DNA of 51,404 bases from an uncultured Clostridia bacterium (GCA_947625145.1 CANQNC010000009.1:1-51404); one strand, 5' to 3'. Positions 7,784 through 17,394 are shown, numbered from the stretch's first letter. Made by a program: numbers and translations. The notes: a model not told the origin generated them from the letters alone.

Positions 7784-8163
7784 TTTGGGGGCATTCCTAT
7801 CCTTCTATCTCAAATTCACGCAAATCGCAAAAACCACATTTTACAAACTCAAAACGCCGTGTTAAACACGCGTTTTTTCATGCACGGCACAATTTGTTCG
7901 CGCCGCTTTTTCAATCTGATTTTTGATATACCGAAAAATTTTTAACCTATTTTGTCATAAATCGTACCAACGCTTGATATCGAGAGCTTTTGGCAAGAGG
8001 GTATGTCGCATATGGTCAGTTTGGCAAAATATTGCAAGAGTTTTTTGGGCGCAGATCGCGCGCCACGTCACCGCCGTATTTTAGGCGAGAATGTAGATAT
8101 AATATAGATAATATGCTAAACCATATAAATCAAAATAAATACAAAAAACTTTGCACAAAACTA
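7784..8163. other. Intergenic region before the hrcA operon
   Basis: Apart from the terminator at 7851-7879, this stretch is AT-rich. It holds a cluster of TATAAT-like words near 8095-8120 (GATATAATATAGATAATATG). An open frame at 7990-8220 runs through the hrcA promoter and CIRCE, so I do not regard it as a gene. Confidence 0.4.
7851..7879 (+). terminator. Rho-independent terminator of the SipW-AAA block
   Basis: AAAACG-C-CGTGT TAA ACACG CGTTTT followed by TT: a ten-pair stem with one bulge and a T-run, 67 bases after the stop codon. Confidence 0.8.
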
Positions 8164-8192
8164 TTGACTTTTGGCAAAATAAGCAATATACT
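8164..8192 (+). promoter_or_regulatory. Promoter of the hrcA-dnaK operon
   Basis: TTGACT (8164-8169), 17 bases, TATACT (8187-8192). The -10 box abuts the CIRCE operator, so bound HrcA would cover the transcription start. Confidence 0.85.
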
Positions 8193-8193
8193 G

Positions 8194-8220
8194 TTAGCAG
8201 TCGGTTGGGAAGAGTGCTAG
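8194..8220 (+). promoter_or_regulatory. CIRCE operator (HrcA binding site)
   Basis: TTAGCAGTC (8194-8202), nine-base spacer, GAGTGCTAG (8212-8220). Differs from the consensus TTAGCACTC-N9-GAGTGCTAA at two positions. HrcA represses its own operon here and is released on heat stress. Confidence 0.95.
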
Positions 8221-8245
8221 CAATGCTCCCGCGACAGAGGATATT

Positions 8246-9298
8246 ATGAGCAAAGAGCTTTCCGAAAGGAAAAAGAGAATACTCCACGCGTTGGTTGACC
8301 TGTATATATCCACGGGTCAGCCTGTTTCAAGCTCGGACATTCAAAGCAAATATCTTCCCGAAGTCAGCTCGGCGACGGTCAGATCCGAACTTAGCGCTTT
8401 GGAGGCTTTGGGCTATATTGAGCAACCGCACACCTCCGCGGGCAGGATCCCTCTCAAGGAGGCGTACAAGTTTTATGTGGAGAGCATCAGCGCGGACGGC
8501 GACACCGTGACCGCGCTCACCGATCAGGAGACCGCGTTTATCCGCGAGAAGTTCCGCCACAGGCTGGGCAAGATAGACGACATTTCAAAGGCGGCGGCAA
8601 AGATCATCAGTGACGTCACCAACTACACCTCGTTTTGCGTGGAAAAGTCCCCCGTGGACGTGGTGATAGAGGAGGTCAAGTTGGTTCCGCTGAAGGGCAA
8701 CAGAGCGGTCGTGCTTATCGTGACGGACAGGGGTACGCTTGCAAACAAGGCGATAGAGCTTCCGACCGACGTCAAAGACGAGTATATCGACGCCGCGTGC
8801 AACATCCTCAACAAGGTGTTTGTGGGGCGGAACATTCAGGATATGGAGAGTTTCGAACTCTCCGAGATCGACGTGGAGATAGAGGGCTTCAGCGGCATTT
8901 TGGAAGAGGTGCTGAAGATTTTGCGCATCTACATTTCCGAGCACAGCGACAACGTGTTTGTGGAAGGCGCGCTGAAGATGCTCGACTATCCCGAATACAA
9001 CAACGTGGAGGACGCCAAAAACTTCCTTGCCGTCATTCAGGACAAGGACGTGATGAGCGAGATCCTCTCGGACGACGGCAGCAGCATCGAAATGTCCGTG
9101 CGCATAGGCAGAGAGGACAACGGCGTGGACAAGTGCGCTATCGTCACCGCGGCGTACCGCGTGGGCGACGAGGTGATGGGGCAGGCGGGCGTCATCGGCC
9201 CCGAGCGTATGGACTACAAAAAGGTCATTGGCGTGTTGGAATATATGAAACGCACGCTGTCGGGCATCATAGATCCCGAGGACGGAGACAAGGAGTAA
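8246..9298 (+). CDS. hrcA: Heat-inducible transcription repressor HrcA
   Basis: 350 residues, usual family length. The N-terminal winged helix begins with the family signature SERKKRILHALVDLYISTG, followed by PVSSSDIQ and AGRIPLKEAYKFYV. The C-terminal part has the GAF-like fold segments VGRNIQDMESF and GVIGPERMDYKKVIGVLEYM. It binds the CIRCE site 26 bases upstream of its own start codon and represses the chaperone operon. GroESL normally helps it fold. The ATG is preceded by AGAGGAT. First gene of the operon; the stop is three bases before grpE. Confidence 0.97.
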   Translation: MSKELSERKKRILHALVDLYISTGQPVSSSDIQSKYLPEVSSATVRSELSALEALGYIEQPHTSAGRIPLKEAYKFYVESISADGDTVTALTDQETAFIREKFRHRLGKIDDISKAAAKIISDVTNYTSFCVEKSPVDVVIEEVKLVPLKGNRAVVLIVTDRGTLANKAIELPTDVKDEYIDAACNILNKVFVGRNIQDMESFELSEIDVEIEGFSGILEEVLKILRIYISEHSDNVFVEGALKMLDYPEYNNVEDAKNFLAVIQDKDVMSEILSDDGSSIEMSVRIGREDNGVDKCAIVTAAYRVGDEVMGQAGVIGPERMDYKKVIGVLEYMKRTLSGIIDPEDGDKE

Positions 9299-9301
9299 GG
9301 C

Positions 9302-9874
9302 ATGAAAAAGAAGGACGAACAGCAGACCCCTCAAAACGAACAGGAAGAGCTTCTTCAAGAGGACGCGGATACGCAGGCGGAGCAGGAGCTGGACAGAGAG
9401 CAGATGAGCGACGAGGAATATATCTCCGCGCTTGAACTGAGGCTGGGCAAGGCGCTCTCCGAGGCGGAGTCCTGCAAGGCGGTCGCACAGCGCATACAGG
9501 CGGACTTTGACAACTATCGCAAGCGCAACAACTCCATGGCTGAGGAGATGAAAGCGCTCGGGCAATCCATAGTCATCGAAAAGTTGCTTTCCGTGCTTGA
9601 CAATTGCGATCTTGCAAGGAAGTATGTGCAGGACGAAGCGGCGCTGACGGGCTTCAACATGATGGAAGGGCAGTTGCTGACCGCGCTGACGGGCTTCGGA
9701 CTTGAGGCGATAGAAAGCGTGGGCAAACCCTTTGACGCGAAGCTGATGAACGCCGTGGAAAGAGTGAGGGACGAGCAAAACGCGGGCTTGGTGACGGAGG
9801 AACTTCAAAAGGGATATCTGCTTGGCGGAAAACTTCTTCGTCCCGCAAGCGTAAAAGTCGCTTATTGGGACTGA
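9302..9874 (+). CDS. grpE: Nucleotide exchange factor GrpE
   Basis: 190 residues. A Gln/Glu-rich N-terminus leads into the long dimerising helix, then the core with RIQADFDNYRKRN, FDNYRKR being the GrpE signature, and the beta domain ending with GYLLGGKLLRPASVKV. It speeds ADP release from DnaK in the DnaK-DnaJ-GrpE folding cycle. The start lies three bases after the hrcA stop, within the same HrcA-regulated operon. Confidence 0.96.
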   Translation: MKKKDEQQTPQNEQEELLQEDADTQAEQELDREQMSDEEYISALELRLGKALSEAESCKAVAQRIQADFDNYRKRNNSMAEEMKALGQSIVIEKLLSVLDNCDLARKYVQDEAALTGFNMMEGQLLTALTGFGLEAIESVGKPFDAKLMNAVERVRDEQNAGLVTEELQKGYLLGGKLLRPASVKVAYWD

Positions 9875-9994
9875 CGCTCGGCTTCTGACCGCAAACGCGG
9901 TTTATGAGCGCAAAACAATCGGATAAACGCGCTGTTGCGTGATTATAAAGAAAAAAATAAGTTTCTTCCCGCACAAGGGAAAAGGAGAAATCAT

Positions 9995-11824
9995 ATGGGC
10001 AAAATCATTGGTATCGACCTTGGCACGACAAACTCGTGCGTAGCAGTTATGGAGGGCGGCGAAGCTGTCGTCATCCCAAATGCCGAGGGCAGCAGGACCA
10101 CTCCTTCGGTCGTGGCGTTCTCAAAGGACGGCGAAAGGCTGGTCGGCGAGATCGCAAAGAGACAGGCGGTGGCAAATCCCGAACATACCGTCAGCTCCAT
10201 CAAGAGAGAGATGGGCAGCGATTACAGAGTCAAGATAGACGGCAAGGAATATTCTCCGCAGGAAATTTCCGCAATGATCCTGACAAAACTCAAAAACGAC
10301 GCGGAAAAATATCTCGGCGAAAAGGTGACGGAAGCGGTCATCACAGTGCCCGCATACTTCACGGACGCGCAGAGACAAGCCACAAAGGACGCGGGCAAGA
10401 TCGCAGGACTGGAAGTCAAGAGGATCATCAACGAGCCCACGGCGGCTTCGCTTGCGTACGGCATCGACAAGGATGAAAACAAATCTCAAAAGGTGTTGAT
10501 ATTCGACCTCGGCGGCGGCACGTTCGACGTGTCCGTGCTCGAGCTTGGCGACGGCGTGTTCGAAGTGCTTGCGACGTCGGGCAACAACCGCTTGGGCGGC
10601 GACGACTTCGACAAACGCATTATGGATTGGATCGTCAGCGAGTTCAAGAAGGCAAACAACGTGGACCTCAGCTCGGACAAGATGGCAATGCAGCGCATCA
10701 AGGAAGCCGCGGAAAAGGCGAAGATTGACCTGTCCGGCGTGACGAAGGCGAAGATATCCCTTCCGTTCATCTCCATGAACAACGGCGTACCGCTTCACTT
10801 GGACATGGACCTCACAAGGGCGAAGTTCGACTCCCTCACCGAGGATCTTGTCAAGGCGACAGTCGGCCCCATGAAGGACGCGCTCAAAGAGGCGGGGCTT
10901 GGATTTGCGGACATCGCAAAGGTCATACTTGTGGGCGGCTCCACTCGTATCCCCGCGGTGTACGACACAGTGAAGTCCATCACGGGCAAAGAGCCTTACA
11001 AGGGCATCAATCCCGACGAGTGCGTCGCTCTCGGCGCGGCGATCCAAGGCGGCGTCCTTGCGGGCGAGGTCAAGGATATGCTTCTGCTTGACGTCACTCC
11101 GTTGTCCCTCGGCATAGAGACTTTGGGCGGCGTGTTTACAAAGCTGATCGACCGCAACACGACCATCCCCACAAGCAAATCGCAGGTGTTCAGCACGGCG
11201 GCGGACAATCAGACCGCGGTGGACATCCATGTGTTGCAAGGCGAAAGGCAGTTTGCGCGCGACAACAAGACGCTCGGCCGTTTCGAGCTTGTGGGCATCG
11301 CTCCCGCGCCCAGAGGCATTCCGCAGATCGAAGTCACGTTCGACATTGACGCAAACGGCATCGTGTCCGTCAAGGCGGTGGACAAGGCGACAAACAAGTC
11401 GCAATCCATCACGATCACTGCGTCCTCCAACCTCACGGAAGCGGATATCGACGCCGCCGTCAAGGACGCGGAAAAGTACGCGGAAGAGGACAAGAAGCGC
11501 AGAGCGGTCGTGGACGCCAAAAACGGAGCGGAACAGCTGATATTTGCAATCGACAAGTTTGTCGGCGACAACGGCGACAAGCTGGCGGAAGAGGACAAGA
11601 CCGCAATCGGCGAAGCGACAAAGGCTGCTCGCGAGGAGCTTGAAAAAGCGGACACCGAAGAGGCGATCAAGGAAGTCGTGGACAAATTGACAAAGGTCAC
11701 GGATCCCATCTTCACAAAGTTCTATCAGCAAAACCCCGAAGCGGCGGCGGAAGCGGCAAGGGCGGCGGGCATAGACCCCGAGGATCCGAACGGCGACGGC
11801 GCCAAAGACGGCACGGTAGACTGA
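9995..11824 (+). CDS. dnaK: Chaperone DnaK (Hsp70)
   Basis: 609 residues from ATG 9995, chosen because AAAGGAG ends eight bases upstream and the product starts with the canonical [14 protein letters not shown]. The ATPase domain holds this phosphate loop, [25 protein letters not shown] and [10 protein letters not shown]. The substrate domain follows with [11 protein letters not shown] and ends in a Gly/Asp-rich tail ([16 protein letters not shown]) rather than the usual EEVD-like end. It binds exposed hydrophobic segments in an ATP-dependent cycle with DnaJ and GrpE. The gap after grpE is 120 bases and holds a small CCGC-N4-GCGG hairpin but no strong separate promoter. Confidence 0.98.
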   Translation: MGKIIGIDLGTTNSCVAVMEGGEAVVIPNAEGSRTTPSVVAFSKDGERLVGEIAKRQAVANPEHTVSSIKREMGSDYRVKIDGKEYSPQEISAMILTKLKNDAEKYLGEKVTEAVITVPAYFTDAQRQATKDAGKIAGLEVKRIINEPTAASLAYGIDKDENKSQKVLIFDLGGGTFDVSVLELGDGVFEVLATSGNNRLGGDDFDKRIMDWIVSEFKKANNVDLSSDKMAMQRIKEAAEKAKIDLSGVTKAKISLPFISMNNGVPLHLDMDLTRAKFDSLTEDLVKATVGPMKDALKEAGLGFADIAKVILVGGSTRIPAVYDTVKSITGKEPYKGINPDECVALGAAIQGGVLAGEVKDMLLLDVTPLSLGIETLGGVFTKLIDRNTTIPTSKSQVFSTAADNQTAVDIHVLQGERQFARDNKTLGRFELVGIAPAPRGIPQIEVTFDIDANGIVSVKAVDKATNKSQSITITASSNLTEADIDAAVKDAEKYAEEDKKRRAVVDAKNGAEQLIFAIDKFVGDNGDKLAEEDKTAIGEATKAAREELEKADTEEAIKEVVDKLTKVTDPIFTKFYQQNPEAAAEAARAAGIDPEDPNGDGAKDGTVD

Positions 11825-11851
11825 CAACATCATACGTTTGATATTTGCTTA

Positions 11852-11876
11852 GGCGCAGCGGAATATCCGTTGCGCC
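11852..11876 (+). other. 11-bp hairpin between dnaK and dnaJ
   Basis: GGCGCAGCGGA (11852-11862), loop ATA, TCCGTTGCGCC (11866-11876), one G-U pair. No T-run follows. Hairpins here in other bacteria stabilise or process hsp70 mRNA or attenuate dnaJ; that role is inferred. Confidence 0.75.
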
Positions 11877-11897
11877 GAGGCGTTTTCGGAAGGCATT

Positions 11898-13028
11898 ATG
11901 GCAAAAAACTATTATGAGATCCTAGGCGTGGAAAAGACCGCGACCGCCGACGAGATCAAAGCGGCGTATCGCAAACTCGCAAAAAAATATCATCCCGACA
12001 TGTATTCCACCGCGCCCGAGGCGGAAAAGAAGGCGGCGGAGGAAAAGATCAAGGAGATCAACCACGCCTATGAGGTGCTCAGCGACGAACAAAAGCGCGC
12101 GGCATACGACGCATACGGCGACGAAAACGGACCCCAACCCGGGGCGGGCGGCTTCGGCGGCGGTTTCGGCGTGGATATGGACGACATCTTTTCCACCATA
12201 TTCAGCGGTTTCGGCGGCGGCTTCGGCGGCGGCGCAAGAAGCGAGGCTACGGGCAGAAGAAAGGGCAGAGATATAACCGCCAAAGTTGTCCTCACATTCG
12301 AGGAGGCGGCTTTCGGCGTTCAGCGTACGATATCCGTGAAGCGTCGCGAAAGTTGTTCGGCATGCCACGGCACGGGCGCAAAAGACGGCACCGCTTTCAA
12401 AGTCTGTCCGCAATGCGGCGGAAGAGGGCAAATCAGCGTGTCCCAGCGCACCATGTTCGGCATGATCAACACCACCACACAATGCCCGACTTGTCACGGC
12501 ACGGGGAAGGTGGTCACCGAAAAGTGCTCGGTGTGCGGAGGCGAGGGCTCTAGCGTCAAACAGAGGGACATCAAAGTCAACATACCTGCGGGCATAGACG
12601 CGGGACAGCGCATCACCTATCAGGGCGAGGGGCACGGCGGCGCAAACGGCGGGCCTAACGGCGCGCTTGTCGTGGAGATATCCATCACTCCCCACAAACT
12701 TTTCGAGAGGAGAGGCACGGACGTGTATATGGAACTGCCCATAACTGTGGTTGACGCCGCGCTCGGATGCACAAAATCCATCCCAACGCTGTATGGCAAG
12801 CAGGAGCTGAAGATCCCCGAAGCGACCCAAAGCGGCACAGTGTTCAAACTGCGCGGATCCGGCATAAAGAAATTGCGCTCGGACGGCAAAGGCGACATGT
12901 ACGTCAAGGTCACAGTCGAAGTCCCGAAGTCGCTCAGCAAGGAGCAAAAGGAGCTTCTGAAAAAGCTGGCTAAGAGCTTCGAGCCAAAACAGCATCCGAT
13001 GGCAAAGGCCTACGAGGAAAAGCTGTGA
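11898..13028 (+). CDS. dnaJ: Chaperone DnaJ (Hsp40)
   Basis: 376 residues, typical length. The J domain begins NYYEILGVEKTATADEIK with the HPD motif at YHPDM. A Gly/Phe-rich region with repeated GGFGGGFG follows. Four CxxCxGxG zinc repeats are all intact: CSACHGTG, CPQCGGRG, CPTCHGTG and CSVCGGEG. The C-terminal substrate domains contain GQRITYQGEGHGG. It delivers substrates to DnaK and stimulates its ATPase. Start preceded by GGAAGG. Confidence 0.97.
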   Translation: MAKNYYEILGVEKTATADEIKAAYRKLAKKYHPDMYSTAPEAEKKAAEEKIKEINHAYEVLSDEQKRAAYDAYGDENGPQPGAGGFGGGFGVDMDDIFSTIFSGFGGGFGGGARSEATGRRKGRDITAKVVLTFEEAAFGVQRTISVKRRESCSACHGTGAKDGTAFKVCPQCGGRGQISVSQRTMFGMINTTTQCPTCHGTGKVVTEKCSVCGGEGSSVKQRDIKVNIPAGIDAGQRITYQGEGHGGANGGPNGALVVEISITPHKLFERRGTDVYMELPITVVDAALGCTKSIPTLYGKQELKIPEATQSGTVFKLRGSGIKKLRSDGKGDMYVKVTVEVPKSLSKEQKELLKKLAKSFEPKQHPMAKAYEEKL

Positions 13029-13046
13029 TACGCTTTACATAATGCA

Positions 13047-13955
13047 ATGAAATTTTTGTCTATAACCGTAACCACAAATCATCAAGACGCCGATCTCGTC
13101 TCCTCCGCGATGTTTGACGCGGGCGCGAGCGGCGTTTCCATTCTGGACAGGCAGGATTTTTTCGAGCTTGTCAAAAGCGACGTCATCTGGGACTATGTGG
13201 ACGAGGACGCTTTGCTTCAAAGCGAAGAGGTCAAAGTGAGCACCGTTGTCCCGCTTGACGACGCGGACTTTGAAAAGAGGCTTGCCGCTCGACTTGCCGA
13301 GATGCGCGAGGCGGGCGGGGTGTCCTACGGCGAGATATCAAAGGGCGTCGTGGACGAAGCGGACTACGAAAACGAGTGGAAAAAATATTACGCTCCCATC
13401 AAGACAAAGCGCGTCACCATCGTCCCGACGTGGATAAAGTATGACGCCGCGGAAGGGGAGCGGGTCATGCGCCTCGACCCCGGGATGGCGTTCGGCACGG
13501 GCTCGCACGCAACGACCCGCATGTGTCTCGACATGATGGATTGCGAGGGCAAAGACGTCATTGACGTGGGTTGCGGAAGCGGGATCCTAGGCATTGCGGC
13601 GGCGCTTGTTGGGGCAAAAAGCGTGTATATGTGCGACATTGACGCTCAAGCCGTGGAATTTGCAAGACGGAACGCGCAACTCAACGGCGTGGACGCCGAG
13701 ATCGAAAAGGCGGACCTTATCGCGGGCGACAGGCGCGCGGATGTCATTTTCGCAAACCTCACCGCGGACATACTCATGCGCCTCGCAAAGGATATAGGAA
13801 CGCACCTCAAAAAGGGCGGAAAAATCGTTGCAAGCGGCATAATCGCCAGCCGCTTGAAAGAAACCGAGGACTGCTTTGAAAAAGCGGGCTTCAAGATATC
13901 GGCGCGGCAGAGCATGGACGATTGGCATGCGCTTTTGTTGGAAACGTCCGATTAG
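13047..13955 (+). CDS. prmA: Ribosomal protein L11 methyltransferase
   Basis: 302 residues. The N-terminal substrate-recognition domain opens MKFLSITVTTNHQDADLVS. The class I methyltransferase core has RLDPGMAFGTGSHATT, the SAM loop DVGCGSGILGIAAA and the NLTADIL catalytic-loop motif in place of the common NILA form. It trimethylates L11 in PrmA family members. It follows dnaJ by 18 bases, the order seen in Bacillus (yqeT). The Shine-Dalgarno is poor, so translation may be coupled to dnaJ. Confidence 0.93.
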   Translation: MKFLSITVTTNHQDADLVSSAMFDAGASGVSILDRQDFFELVKSDVIWDYVDEDALLQSEEVKVSTVVPLDDADFEKRLAARLAEMREAGGVSYGEISKGVVDEADYENEWKKYYAPIKTKRVTIVPTWIKYDAAEGERVMRLDPGMAFGTGSHATTRMCLDMMDCEGKDVIDVGCGSGILGIAAALVGAKSVYMCDIDAQAVEFARRNAQLNGVDAEIEKADLIAGDRRADVIFANLTADILMRLAKDIGTHLKKGGKIVASGIIASRLKETEDCFEKAGFKISARQSMDDWHALLLETSD

Positions 13956-13958
13956 AAT

Positions 13959-14684
13959 ATGGAAATCAGAAGATTTTTTGTGGATAAAGGCACCTACAAC
14001 AAGGGGGACGAGATCGTACTTACGGGCGACGAATTTTTGCATATGACAAAAGTTTTGCGCTACAAAGTCGGCTTCAAGGCGATAGTTTTGGCAAACGACG
14101 GCGTGGAGAGGCTTTGCACCGTGGAGAGCATAGACCGCGACTGCGCGCGCTTGCGAGTGGAGGAATGTACGCCCGTCGACAGGAAACACGTCCGTCTTAC
14201 GCTGTATGCGGCGATCTTGAAAAACAGCAAACTCGATCTTGTGATACAAAAATCCGTTGAACTCGGCGTGGATAGGATAATTCCGTTTGTCAGCGCAAAC
14301 TGCGCGGAGGATAAATTTTCCGCGCAAAGGGCAAACAGAATTGCGCTTGAAGCGGCTAAACAGTGCGGAAGCGTGTATCTGAGCGAGGTTTGCGATCCCG
14401 TCTCCTTCAAAGAGGTCGTCGAGGCGGCGCCATTGTACGACGCAATGTATTTTGCAAACGAGAGGGAGCGCGAACAGGGGCTTTTGCACGCCGTAAAAAA
14501 ACAGGAAAACGTAGCGCTTGTCGTAGGCCCCGAGGGAGGCTTTGAACCGGCTGAGGCTGACGCGCTTGTATTGTCGGGCGCGAAGTCCATATCCCTCGGC
14601 AGACGAATTTTGCGAGCGGAAACCGCGTCTGTTGTGGGCGTCGCGCTTTTGCTCGGCGGAATGGGAGAGCTTGACTATGACTGA
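13959..14684 (+). CDS. rsmE: 16S rRNA m3U1498 methyltransferase RsmE
   Basis: 241 residues. An N-terminal PUA-like domain (RRFFVDKGTYNKGDEIVLTG) is followed by a SPOUT methyltransferase domain with VVGPEGGFEPAEADAL and SLGRRILRAETA, the knotted SAM-binding motifs of the family. It methylates N3 of U1498 in 16S rRNA. It starts three bases after prmA and ends in an eight-base overlap with mtaB (ATGACTGA), which implies translational coupling. Confidence 0.95.
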   Translation: MEIRRFFVDKGTYNKGDEIVLTGDEFLHMTKVLRYKVGFKAIVLANDGVERLCTVESIDRDCARLRVEECTPVDRKHVRLTLYAAILKNSKLDLVIQKSVELGVDRIIPFVSANCAEDKFSAQRANRIALEAAKQCGSVYLSEVCDPVSFKEVVEAAPLYDAMYFANEREREQGLLHAVKKQENVALVVGPEGGFEPAEADALVLSGAKSISLGRRILRAETASVVGVALLLGGMGELDYD

Positions 14685-15966
14685 GGACGGAAGGCTCAAA
14701 ATCGCCGTATTTACGCTTGGGTGCAAGGTCAACCTGTACGACAGCGACTCAATGCTTGCCATATTCAAACAAGCGGGTTTCGATGTCGCGGAAGGACTTA
14801 GCGAAGCGGACGTCTACGTGCTCAATACCTGCGCCGTGACCGCCGAGGCGGAAAAAAAGTCACGACAGGCAATCGCGCGGATACGCAAACTGTCCCCCAA
14901 CGCGGAGATCTACGTTTGCGGGTGCGCCTCGCAAAACGATCCCACGCAATTCAAAAAGCAGGGCGTTGTGTACGTCGGAGGCTCGGACGGAAAGCAGGAA
15001 CTTGCAAGATATATCGTTCAAAGGCACTCAGCTGAAAACGCGGACATCCCAAAGGACGTGTGCGCGCTTGGCAACTTCGACATTTCAAACGTCTACGGCG
15101 ACGGCGAGGGCGTTTTGAATTTGCGTACCCGCCATTTCATCAAAATTCAAGACGGATGCAACAACTTTTGCAGTTATTGCATCATTCCGTATCTTCGCGG
15201 CAGAAGCCGTTCGAGAAGCGCGGAAAGCATAAAAAGAGAGCTGGATTCGATCAAGGACGGCGTGAAAGAGGTGGTCGTGACGGGGATAAATCTGTCCGCA
15301 TACGGGCTTGACATCGGCACATCGCTTGCAAAGCTCGTTCGATCGCTTTCGGATTACGATATGCGGTTTCGGCTCGGCTCGCTTGAAGTCGGGGTGATAG
15401 ACAGGGAGCTTTTGGAGGCGACAAAAGCCCTCAAACATTTTTGTCCGCACTTTCACCTGTCCTTGCAAAGCGGCAGCGACAGCGTGCTCAAAGCCATGAA
15501 CAGGCACTACTCCGCGGAGGAATTCAAAAACGCCGTTGCGCTCATTCGCGAATACTATCAAAACGCGGCGATCACGACGGACATCATCGTGGGATTTCCC
15601 GCCGAAACCGAGGAGAACTTCTTGCAAAGCATGGCGTTTGCACGCGAGATAGGCTTTGCGGACATCCACGTCTTTCCGTATTCCTCGCGCAAGGGGACTG
15701 TGGCGGGCAAACTCAAACCCCTTCCTCCCGAAGTCGTCGAGGACAGGCAAAAGCGTATGAGCGAGGTCAAGCGCGAGCTGTCCTCCATGTATTTGACGGA
15801 AAGCCTCGACTTGCCGCAAGAGGTCGTGTTTGAAACCTGCGAGGACGGAGTGTGGCAAGGGCACTCGCAATATTATGTCAAGGTTTACTCAAAACAGGGC
15901 ATGCGCAACGAGGTCAGGACAGTCCTTCCCACAAGGTTGTATTCGGACGGAGTTTGCGATTTTTGA
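14677..15966 (+). CDS. mtaB: tRNA t6A37 methylthiotransferase MtaB
   Basis: 429 residues from ATG 14677; a larger upstream-open frame is ignored because the product there has no homology to the family start. The UPF0004 domain provides the first cluster cysteines: Cys16 (LGCKVN), Cys52 (NTC) and Cys83 (GCA). The radical-SAM motif CNNFCSYC (161-168) is followed by RGRSRSR. A short TRAM-like tail ends the protein. It converts t6A37 to ms2t6A37 in ANN-reading tRNAs, using the t6A product of the Tsa enzymes, of which TsaE and TsaB are encoded at 46664-48810. Overlaps rsmE by eight bases. Confidence 0.93.
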   Translation: MTEDGRLKIAVFTLGCKVNLYDSDSMLAIFKQAGFDVAEGLSEADVYVLNTCAVTAEAEKKSRQAIARIRKLSPNAEIYVCGCASQNDPTQFKKQGVVYVGGSDGKQELARYIVQRHSAENADIPKDVCALGNFDISNVYGDGEGVLNLRTRHFIKIQDGCNNFCSYCIIPYLRGRSRSRSAESIKRELDSIKDGVKEVVVTGINLSAYGLDIGTSLAKLVRSLSDYDMRFRLGSLEVGVIDRELLEATKALKHFCPHFHLSLQSGSDSVLKAMNRHYSAEEFKNAVALIREYYQNAAITTDIIVGFPAETEENFLQSMAFAREIGFADIHVFPYSSRKGTVAGKLKPLPPEVVEDRQKRMSEVKRELSSMYLTESLDLPQEVVFETCEDGVWQGHSQYYVKVYSKQGMRNEVRTVLPTRLYSDGVCDF

Positions 15967-16039
15967 CAGCATAAACATGACAGTCGGGTCAAACCGTTCC
16001 AAAAAACGCGTAATTTTAGAATAATATCGGAGGTTTTTT

Positions 16040-16381
16040 ATGGAAGATTGCATTTTTTGCAAGATCATCAGAGGGGAGATCCCTTCCAAAAAGATGTACG
16101 AGGACGACAAGATGATCATCATCGAGGACATCGAGCCGCAGGCGAAAAAACACTATCTGCTCATTCCGAAACAGCACTATGCCAATATCGCCGAGATGAG
16201 CGCGGAGCAAGCCGCCGAGCTTGCTGTCTGCCTCAAAACCCTGTCCTCGCTTACGGACAAGTTTGGGCTTGAGGGCGGTTTCAGACTTGTGTCCAACAAC
16301 GGCAAGGACGCCTGCCAAAGCGTGGCGCATTTGCATATCCACATCCTAGGCGGCGAACAGCTTGACGGCAAAATGTGCTGA
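16040..16381 (+). CDS. HIT-family purine nucleoside phosphoramidase (HinT-like)
   Basis: 113 residues. It begins with zinc-binding CIFC, and the histidine triad reads HLHIHILGG near residue 103. The family hydrolyses AMP-lysine and other phosphoramidates. A strong GGAGG ribosome binding site lies before the ATG. The gap of 73 bases after mtaB has no clear terminator, so it likely belongs to the hrcA operon, as in many Clostridia where a HIT gene lies between mtaB and rpsU. Confidence 0.92.
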   Translation: MEDCIFCKIIRGEIPSKKMYEDDKMIIIEDIEPQAKKHYLLIPKQHYANIAEMSAEQAAELAVCLKTLSSLTDKFGLEGGFRLVSNNGKDACQSVAHLHIHILGGEQLDGKMC

Positions 16382-16385
16382 AACA

Positions 16386-16427
16386 TGCACGCAGGCGCAT
16401 ATGGAAATTCTCATATGCATGCGTGCA
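16386..16427 (+). other. Large interrupted inverted repeat after the HIT gene
   Basis: TGCACGCA (16386-16393) pairs with TGCGTGCA (16420-16427), and GCATATG (16397-16403) with CATATGC (16412-16418). It sits five bases after the HIT stop and has no T-run. The following 130 bases repeat ATGCGCGATATGCGCGAT-like words. It may act as a transcript 3' end or a protein site. Confidence 0.55.
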
Positions 16428-16584
16428 ACATACATTTGATAGGCAATATGCACGTTGGCAGCATGCGCGCGCAATACGCATGCGAGCAACATTCACGAGC
16501 AACATTCAAGCTATATCAACATGCGCGATATGCGCGATATAAATTTTATTATGCGATAAAATATCCGAATATGGGAGGGGCTTT

Positions 16585-17010
16585 ATGAAGTGCGGAAACT
16601 TTGAGGAATTTTCAAAACACAACGTCTTTGGGCTGGGTGCGCCAAACGCCGCTTTTGCCCAATATTTTACGGGCAGATCCTATCTCAATCCTCTTCGCGG
16701 AAGCGAGGGCGTCTTCAACGTGACGTTTGAGCCGGGGTGCCGCAACAATTGGCATATCCACAACGCCGTCAGCGGGGGCGGGCAACGCCTCATTTGCGTA
16801 GCGGGCGAGGGCTGGTATCAAGAAGAGGGCAAACCTGCCGTAAGCCTAGAGACGGGAGACGTGATAGATATCCCCGCAGGCGTAAAACATTGGCACGGCG
16901 CAAAGAAGGACAGCTGGTTCAGCCATCTTGCGATAGAGGTCGCGGGCGAGGGGACTTCAAATCAATGGTTGGAGCCCGTTTCTGACGAGCTGTACGACGC
17001 GCTCGATTGA
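16585..17010 (+). CDS. Single-domain cupin protein
   Basis: 141 residues. Cupin motif 1 appears as NWHIHNAVSGGGQRLICVAGEGWYQEEG and motif 2 as GDVIDIPAGVKHWHGAKKD, supplying His ligands (His-x-His and a later His) for a metal. Relatives often occur with, or fused to, carboxymuconolactone-decarboxylase-like domains as redox or quinol-related enzymes; a separate CMD-like gene is at 20487. The substrate cannot be deduced. GGGAGG precedes the ATG. It lies between the HIT gene and rpsU, which are normally neighbours, so it looks like an insertion into a conserved cluster. Confidence 0.85.
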   Translation: MKCGNFEEFSKHNVFGLGAPNAAFAQYFTGRSYLNPLRGSEGVFNVTFEPGCRNNWHIHNAVSGGGQRLICVAGEGWYQEEGKPAVSLETGDVIDIPAGVKHWHGAKKDSWFSHLAIEVAGEGTSNQWLEPVSDELYDALD

Positions 17011-17091
17011 CGGCAAAGGTACGCTCTGACTCTTCAAATCTTTCGCGGAAATCCGCAAAGCACGCGAAATTGAGGAGAAAACCGATATTCT

Positions 17092-17124
17092 AAACAGGTT
17101 TGCAGTCGATGCAGGCCTGTTTTT
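17092..17124 (+). terminator. Terminator after the cupin gene
   Basis: AACAGG with inner TTTGC pairs across AGTCGAT to GCAGG and CCTGTT, followed by a T-rich tail (17117-17127). 82 bases after the cupin stop codon. Confidence 0.65.
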
Positions 17125-17242
17125 ATTTGAAGATAATGTCCTGTAATAGATTTGAAGCTGTGACAGACATGTTTTTCCGGCTTGCGGCCCGCAATAATTG
17201 ACGAGCATATTTTATTCGGAGTAAAACGGAATGAAGAAACCG

Positions 17243-17272
17243 AAAACGGCGAGACAACTTCTCGCCGTTTTT
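17243..17272. terminator. Bidirectional terminator between convergent genes
   Basis: AAAACGGCGAGA CAAC TTCTCGCCGTTTTT: a ten-base-pair stem with A-run and T-run, usable on both strands. It separates the cupin gene (+) from the membrane protein (-) at 17395. The rest of 17125-17394 shows no supported gene. Confidence 0.8.
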
Positions 17273-17394
17273 GTGACCAACAAAATGCGTTTTTTGTGGC
17301 GTGCTCAAAGGCTTTCCGCCGGAATTTTGTTTTTGCGACGTCTTATGGGACGCTCTTTGGGCAGACTTTTTGTATATATCCCTTTTGCAAGGCT

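Noticed and set aside
7990..8220. 76-codon frame upstream of hrcA
   Set aside because: It covers the hrcA promoter and ends in the CIRCE operator; no start signal.
8585..9808. Long minus-strand frame opposite hrcA-grpE
   Set aside because: Runs antisense across two well-identified genes and has no domain, start signal or independent promoter.
10121..11833. 570-codon minus-strand frame opposite dnaK
   Set aside because: A shadow of dnaK codon bias; composition rich in His/Arg/Val without any fold signature.
16385..16588. 67-codon frame between HIT and cupin genes
   Set aside because: It consists of the inverted repeat and ATGCGCGAT words, His/Met-rich by composition, with no ribosome binding site.
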